Origin: Candidatus Colwelliibacteriota bacterium
Lineage (GTDB): Bacteria; Patescibacteriota; Minisyncoccia; UBA6257; Colwellbacteraceae
Assembly (NCBI GenBank): GCA_027310265.1
Contig: DAIDBC010000045.1
Span: 1-6,202 of the forward strand
DNA: 6,202 nt
Reading direction: 5' to 3'
Below the pieces are notes generated by a model. The model saw only the letters and a list, made by a program, of their open reading frames with translations, was not told where the DNA came from and did no database searches. Below are positions 1 through 3,453 of the stretch, one piece after another. Within the stretch, counting starts at the first letter, position 1; the number at the start of each line of letters is the position of its first letter. Both the position numbers and the translations under genes were made by a program.

Positions 1-1
1 C

Positions 2-166
2 GGCAAAGTTGAGACAATAGAACTCCGCGGCCGGGACAGATTCGAACGATTCTTTAACGGGGTCTATATGGCTGAGGAGTTGGCCGTTAAACTGGCAACT
101 AAAAACAAAGTTAACCCCAGGCGGATCAAGAGTATCGACGCTCTGAAGGCTTGGCTTAAGAAATAG
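2..166 (+). CDS. C-terminal end of a probable SIS-type sugar-phosphate isomerase (partial)
   Basis: Only the last 54 codons are visible; the gene enters from the left edge and stops at TAG 164-166. The tail has the form NKVNPRRIKSIDALKAWLKK. This resembles the end of bacterial bifunctional phosphoglucose/phosphomannose isomerases, where a helix is followed by a G/N-V-D/N-P-x-x-(V/I)-x-x-I-D-x-L-K segment close to the C-terminus. If correct, the enzyme would interconvert glucose-6-P or mannose-6-P with fructose-6-P in the cytoplasm. The match rests on a short stretch without catalytic residues, so the family call is tentative; another SIS-domain protein is possible. The reading frame itself is well supported: it is open from the edge, ends five bases before the tRNA-Leu remnant, and has a basic, helical composition. 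No terminator is seen after the stop. Confidence 0.5.
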   Translation, partial: GKVETIELRGRDRFERFFNGVYMAEELAVKLATKNKVNPRRIKSIDALKAWLKK

Positions 167-171
167 GTACT

Positions 172-223
172 GCGGACGTGGCGGAACTGGCAGACCTGCC
201 TGCCGGCAGGCAGGCGCGCTGGA
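172..223 (+). pseudogene. 5' remnant of a tRNA-Leu gene, split by a palindrome
   Basis: The bases read as the 5' part of a class II leucine tRNA. The acceptor strand GCGGACG is at 172-178 and TG at 179-180. The D-stem GCG is at 181-183, with a D-loop containing the invariant GG at 184-194. After the 20-bp palindrome at 195-214, the D-stem returns as CGC (215-217), then G218 and the 5' anticodon-stem strand CTGGA (219-223). Removing the palindrome restores a standard D arm (GCG / 11-nt loop / CGC). After 223 the match ends: there is no anticodon loop, no variable arm, no T arm and no CGTCCGC acceptor partner before the next tRNA. I read it as a broken gene; a functional tRNA cannot form from these bases alone. 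A split or trans-assembled tRNA is conceivable but nothing here supports it. Confidence 0.7.
195..214. repeat. Perfect 20-bp GC-rich palindrome inserted in a tRNA-Leu D arm
   Basis: The element CCTGCCTGCCGGCAGGCAGG equals its own reverse complement. As single strand it can form an 8-bp stem with a CCGG loop. It interrupts the tRNA-Leu remnant exactly between D-loop and 3' D-stem, and deleting 20 bases restores the tRNA. The exact joint is ambiguous by one base because of a shared C. No clear target duplication is visible. It resembles dispersed palindromic elements that land in RNA and protein genes, as known for Rickettsia palindromic elements. Only one copy is in the window, so dispersal is an inference. 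Confidence 0.75.
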
Positions 224-224
224 G
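221..224 (+). promoter_or_regulatory. Shine-Dalgarno site of the GIY-YIG gene, within tRNA-derived bases
   Basis: GGAG lies 9 bases before the ATG at 234, a normal spacing for a ribosome binding site, and supports that start. Its first three bases are also the end of the tRNA-Leu anticodon-stem strand CTGGA, so the remnant appears to supply the translation signal. Confidence 0.55.
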
Positions 225-233
225 AAAGTAGCA

Positions 234-467
234 ATGTTTACGGTTTATGTAATAAAAAGTTTGACGAAAAAGTATAGATATATTGGACTTACCAATAACT
301 TCCATCGAAGATTAAAACAACACAACGCAGGTACGGAAAGAACAACAAAACCATACCGACCATTTAAAACAATCCTCACTAAAGAATTTTATACTAGGTC
401 AAATGCAAGAACATACGAGAAACGATTAAAATCGGGAATAGGACGTGAATATTTAGATACACTATAG
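234..467 (+). CDS. Small single-domain GIY-YIG endonuclease-like protein
   Basis: A 77-residue protein that is entirely one GIY-YIG nuclease domain, of the short YhbQ/UPF0213-like kind. The first motif is the VYVI strand (residues 4-7, in the place of GIY) and the second is YIG (16-18). The catalytic arginine is R25 or R26 in HRRL. HN follows at 30-31, and the metal-binding glutamate is E62 in the segment YEKRLKSG. The core catalytic set is therefore present and the protein is probably active, cutting or nicking DNA; its target is unknown. There is no separate DNA-binding domain as in intron homing enzymes. The gene is about 32% GC by my count (75 of 234), far below its neighbours, which suggests recent transfer. 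It is wedged between a truncated tRNA-Leu and an intact one, five bases before the latter. Start ATG 234 is supported by GGAG; stop is TAG. Confidence 0.88.
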   Translation: MFTVYVIKSLTKKYRYIGLTNNFHRRLKQHNAGTERTTKPYRPFKTILTKEFYTRSNARTYEKRLKSGIGREYLDTL

Positions 468-472
468 AACTT

Positions 473-555
473 GGGCAGGTGGTGAAATGGCATACACGCA
501 GCGTTCAGGTCGCTGTGACCGTAAGGTCGTGAGGGTTCAAGTCCCTCCCTGCCCA
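473..555 (+). tRNA. tRNA-Leu (anticodon CAG)
   Basis: A complete class II tRNA of 83 bases. Acceptor strands GGGCAGG (473-479) and CCTGCCC (548-554) pair perfectly, with discriminator A at 555. The D-stem is GTG (482-484) with CAC (495-497), with the invariant GG at 489-490. The anticodon stem is CAGCG (499-503) with CGCTG (511-515), and the loop TTCAGGT places CAG at 506-508. The long variable arm has GACC (517-520) pairing with GGTC (525-528). The T arm is GAGGG / TTCAAGT / CCCTC (531-547). It reads CUG codons. CCA is not encoded (ACT follows the stem), so a CCA-adding enzyme is required. A weak -10-like TACACT (458-463) lies in the end of the GIY-YIG gene, without a convincing -35, so transcription may come from upstream. 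Confidence 0.97.
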
Positions 556-601
556 CTAGAAAACTGAATAAAAGACAAACAAAGTTAACCAAAAGATAAA
601 A

Positions 602-2401
602 ATGATGATGACACCGCGTCGAAGGCAGAGTACTACCATGCCGCGAACGCCAACTATTCGCTTGTCTCCGCATGTGCGACCGGAGGGGCAGCAGGAAAAC
701 GAGCCGCACAAAACCAAGGCTAAACCGACGCCGGACGACACGTTGCGCCTGGTCCCATTGGGCGGCCTGGAAGAAATCGGCCGGAATATGACCTTTTTGG
801 AATACCGCGATGAGATCCTCGTGGTTGATATGGGATTGCAGTTCCCGGAAGAAGAAACTCCGGGGATAGATTACATCATCCCGAACGTGAGCTATCTCGA
901 ACCGCGCAAGGAAAACGTAAAAGGCGTGGTTTTGACCCACGGTCACTATGATCACATCGGCGCGATACCTTACCTTATCGGCCGAATCGGCAATCCGCCG
1001 ATTTACACCGCGAAACTCACCAAAGCAATCATCGAAAAACGCCAGGAAGAGTTTATGAATGCCCCAAAGCTGCACGCGGTGAGTGTCGCCGCCGGGGACA
1101 CGGTCAAGGCCGGAAAGTATTTCGAGTTGGAGTTTTTCAACATCGAACACACCATTCCAGACTCGATCGGGGTAATTATCAAAACCCCGGTGGGCAACAT
1201 CGTTCACTTCGGCGATTTTCGCATTGATTACACCGAGGATGGCCGGCCGCTGAATCTTGAGGAAATCGAACGTATCGGCAAGATGGGCGTGCACACCTTT
1301 TTGTGCGACTCGACCAACGCCGAAGAGCCGGGACACACCATGTCCGAACGGACCGTGGAGAAAAACTTGGAAGAATTGTTTAAGACTGCGGACGGGCGCA
1401 TCATCGTAACTACTTTTTCTTCGATGCTCACCAGGATCGGCGAAATGATCAAAATCGCCGAACGGATCGGCCGCAAAGTTGCGGTTAACGGACGCTCGAT
1501 GAAAGACAACGTCCAGATTTCGCAGAATCTGGGCTATATGAAGATCAAAAAGGGCACGCTCATTGCGACCGAAGAAATCTCGAAGTACAAGGACGACAAA
1601 ATCTTGATTATCACCACCGGCGCTCAGGGTGAAGCTACCGCCGGCCTGATGAAAATTGTAAACGGCGAACACAAACACATCCGCATCAAACCCAGCGATA
1701 CGATGATTTTTTCTTCATCGGTCGTCCCCGGGAATGAACGCAGCGTCCAGAATTTGAAAGACAATTTGTCCCGCCAGGGGGCTAAAATCTACACTTCCAG
1801 CCTGATTGACATCCACGCTTCCGGCCATGCGCCTTCGGATGACCTGACCTTGGCCACCCGATTACTGAAACCGCGCTACTTTATGCCGGTGCACGGGCAT
1901 TACTACATGCGCGCGGTAAACGGCGAGAACGCCATCCGCGGCGGAGTGGAGCGCGAAAACGTGCGCCTCTTGAGCAACGGACAGGTGGGGCTCTTAACCA
2001 AAGATTCTTTTGTGGTCGGAGACGAGACCGTGCCGGCGCACTACGTGATGGTTGATGGTTTGGGCGTAGGCAATATCGGTGAAGTTGTGCTGCGCGACCG
2101 ACTGGTCCTGGCCCAGGAAGGAATGATGGTGATTATTGTCACGATGGACCGCAAGAACGGAAGGTTGCTTAAGAATCCGGACATTATTTCGCGCGGTTTC
2201 GTCTACCTCCGCGATATCGACAGCCAAAAACTTTTGGACGAGGTGAGACAGAAAATAAAAAGTATTGTGAGCCGCATCCCGCGGCACCAGCCGATCGATC
2301 CGGATTATCTGAAAGCCGTTTTCCGCGACCAAATCGGCCAGCTGGTTTACTCTAAAACTTTCCGCCGCCCGATGGTCCTGCCGGTGGTGATAGAAATATA
2401 G
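602..2401 (+). CDS. rnj: Ribonuclease J (metallo-beta-lactamase / beta-CASP RNase)
   Basis: Cytoplasmic RNase with 5'-to-3' exonuclease and endonuclease activity in the family, used for mRNA decay and RNA maturation in bacteria without RNase E. All seven expected zinc ligands are visible: H113, H115, D117 and H118 in HGHYDH, then H183 (HTIPDS), D205 (GDFR) and H431. The beta-CASP part includes TGAQGE (339-344) and HASGH (405-409), and the C-terminal domain carries the ISRGFVYLRD stretch typical of RNase J. Length is 599 residues against about 550-600 usual. The first ~45 residues are basic, proline-rich and probably disordered. Two details differ from the common consensus: HGHYYM where HGEY(R/H)M is usual, and TGAQGE instead of TGSQGE. 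The start is uncertain: three ATGs in a row at 602-610 have no clear Shine-Dalgarno, and ATG 638 (residue 13) is an alternative. It starts 46 bases after tRNA-Leu and ends 25 bases before trpS. Confidence 0.96.
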   Translation: MMMTPRRRQSTTMPRTPTIRLSPHVRPEGQQENEPHKTKAKPTPDDTLRLVPLGGLEEIGRNMTFLEYRDEILVVDMGLQFPEEETPGIDYIIPNVSYLEPRKENVKGVVLTHGHYDHIGAIPYLIGRIGNPPIYTAKLTKAIIEKRQEEFMNAPKLHAVSVAAGDTVKAGKYFELEFFNIEHTIPDSIGVIIKTPVGNIVHFGDFRIDYTEDGRPLNLEEIERIGKMGVHTFLCDSTNAEEPGHTMSERTVEKNLEELFKTADGRIIVTTFSSMLTRIGEMIKIAERIGRKVAVNGRSMKDNVQISQNLGYMKIKKGTLIATEEISKYKDDKILIITTGAQGEATAGLMKIVNGEHKHIRIKPSDTMIFSSSVVPGNERSVQNLKDNLSRQGAKIYTSSLIDIHASGHAPSDDLTLATRLLKPRYFMPVHGHYYMRAVNGENAIRGGVERENVRLLSNGQVGLLTKDSFVVGDETVPAHYVMVDGLGVGNIGEVVLRDRLVLAQEGMMVIIVTMDRKNGRLLKNPDIISRGFVYLRDIDSQKLLDEVRQKIKSIVSRIPRHQPIDPDYLKAVFRDQIGQLVYSKTFRRPMVLPVVIEI

Positions 2402-2414
2402 AGCTTAAATTGAC

Positions 2415-2420
2415 TACAAT
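2415..2420 (+). promoter_or_regulatory. Candidate -10 box for a leaderless trpS transcript
   Basis: TACAAT ends six bases before the trpS ATG at 2427, so a transcript starting at the usual distance from a -10 box would begin at or next to that ATG. There is no Shine-Dalgarno before the ATG, which fits leaderless translation. No good -35 box is present about 17 bases upstream (in the rnj stop region), and the nearby TTGACT (2410-2415) overlaps the box and cannot serve as its -35. trpS could instead be co-transcribed with rnj. Confidence 0.3.
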
Positions 2421-2426
2421 AGTGGT

Positions 2427-3443
2427 ATGAAGGCCGCTAAAGACGAAGACATTGTTTTAACTGGCGATCGGCCCACTGGAAAGTTACATCTCGGCCACTA
2501 TATCGGCTCGATGCAAAGCCGCGTGCGTTTACAGGACGAGTATGCGAAATGTTTTTATATGATCGCCGACGTTCAGGCTCTGACAGACAATGCCAACAAT
2601 CCAGAAAAGGTTCATAAGAATGTCGTAGAGGTGGCACTAGACAATTTGGCGGTGGGCCTCGATCCCAATAAAACCACCTTTTTTATTCAGTCCCAAATAC
2701 CCGAGATAGCAGAGCTAACGATATTTTTCTTGAACTTGGTGACGCTAGCACGTCTCAAGAGGAATCCGACAGTTAAGAACGAGATGAAGCAAAAGGGGTT
2801 CGGCGAAAACGTTCCGGCGGGGTTTCTAGCCTACCCTATAAGTCAGGCAGCCGATATCCTTTTCTGTAACAGCAACATAATACCTGTTGGTGAGGATCAA
2901 TTACCGGTTATCGAACAGGATAACGAGATTGTCGCAAAATTTAACGCCACCTACGGCGAGACTTTCCGCAAAATAAAACCAATACTTTCAACGACTCCCC
3001 GTTTAGTGGGAATTGACGGCAACGCTAAGGCCAGTAAATCTCTGGGAAACGCAATACTACTCGATGACTCTCCTGAAGAAGTTAAAAGGAAGGTGATGAT
3101 GATGTACACCGACCCCAATCACGTCCACGCGAGCGATCCCGGCAAAGTTAAAGGAAACGTTGTTTTTACCTACCTAGATACTTTCGACCCCGACAAAGCC
3201 GGCGTAGAAAAACTGAAGCAGCAATACAAGCGCGGTGGATTGGGAGATGTCGAGATTAAAAAACGCCTGATAACGGTGTTAGAAAACTTGCTGTTACCCA
3301 TCAGAACTAAACGTCAAGCTCTAGCTAGAAACCCCGAGGCTATTATGGAGATATTACGCGAAGGCACGGAGCGGACCAGAAAAATAGCTAAAGAGACAAT
3401 GGCAAGAGTGAGAAAAGCTGTTAAGATAGATTATTTCTCCTAG
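2427..3443 (+). CDS. trpS: Tryptophanyl-tRNA synthetase
   Basis: Class I aminoacyl-tRNA synthetase, cytoplasmic, charging tRNA-Trp with tryptophan using ATP. The Rossmann fold opens with GDRPTGKLHLGHYIGS; the HIGH-type signature is HLGH at residues 21-24. YPISQAADIL (136-145) and VGEDQLPVIEQ (154-164) are tryptophan and adenylate site segments. The KMSKS-type loop is KASKS at 201-205. It belongs to the TrpRS subgroup with a GEDQxPxIEQ segment and a longer piece around 108-132 (ARLKRNPTVKNE and following), unlike the E. coli type with GEDQxxHLE. Length of 338 residues is normal and the gene appears complete. The ATG at 2427 puts HLGH at the usual distance from the N-terminus; no ribosome binding site is seen. 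Stop is TAG. Base composition looks more AT-rich than rnj. It follows rnj by 25 bases and converges on ileS across a 10-base gap. Confidence 0.97.
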   Translation: MKAAKDEDIVLTGDRPTGKLHLGHYIGSMQSRVRLQDEYAKCFYMIADVQALTDNANNPEKVHKNVVEVALDNLAVGLDPNKTTFFIQSQIPEIAELTIFFLNLVTLARLKRNPTVKNEMKQKGFGENVPAGFLAYPISQAADILFCNSNIIPVGEDQLPVIEQDNEIVAKFNATYGETFRKIKPILSTTPRLVGIDGNAKASKSLGNAILLDDSPEEVKRKVMMMYTDPNHVHASDPGKVKGNVVFTYLDTFDPDKAGVEKLKQQYKRGGLGDVEIKKRLITVLENLLLPIRTKRQALARNPEAIMEILREGTERTRKIAKETMARVRKAVKIDYFS

Positions 3444-3453
3444 GCCCCCGCAG

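Noticed and set aside
195..214. Palindrome as a transcription terminator for the upstream isomerase-like gene
   Set aside because: No T run follows on either strand, and its exact position within the tRNA D arm is better explained by insertion.
172..555. One tRNA-Leu gene interrupted by a nuclease-bearing intron, with exons at 172-223 and in 473-555
   Set aside because: The downstream tRNA is complete with its own perfectly paired acceptor, D and anticodon stems, and its 3' acceptor strand CCTGCCC cannot pair with GCGGACG; no group I intron core is visible between them.
389..1678. Long 429-codon open frame on the minus strand
   Set aside because: It lies antisense across tRNA-Leu, the GIY-YIG gene and RNase J, shows no recognisable domain, and RNase J on the plus strand is unmistakable; it is a by-product of codon bias.
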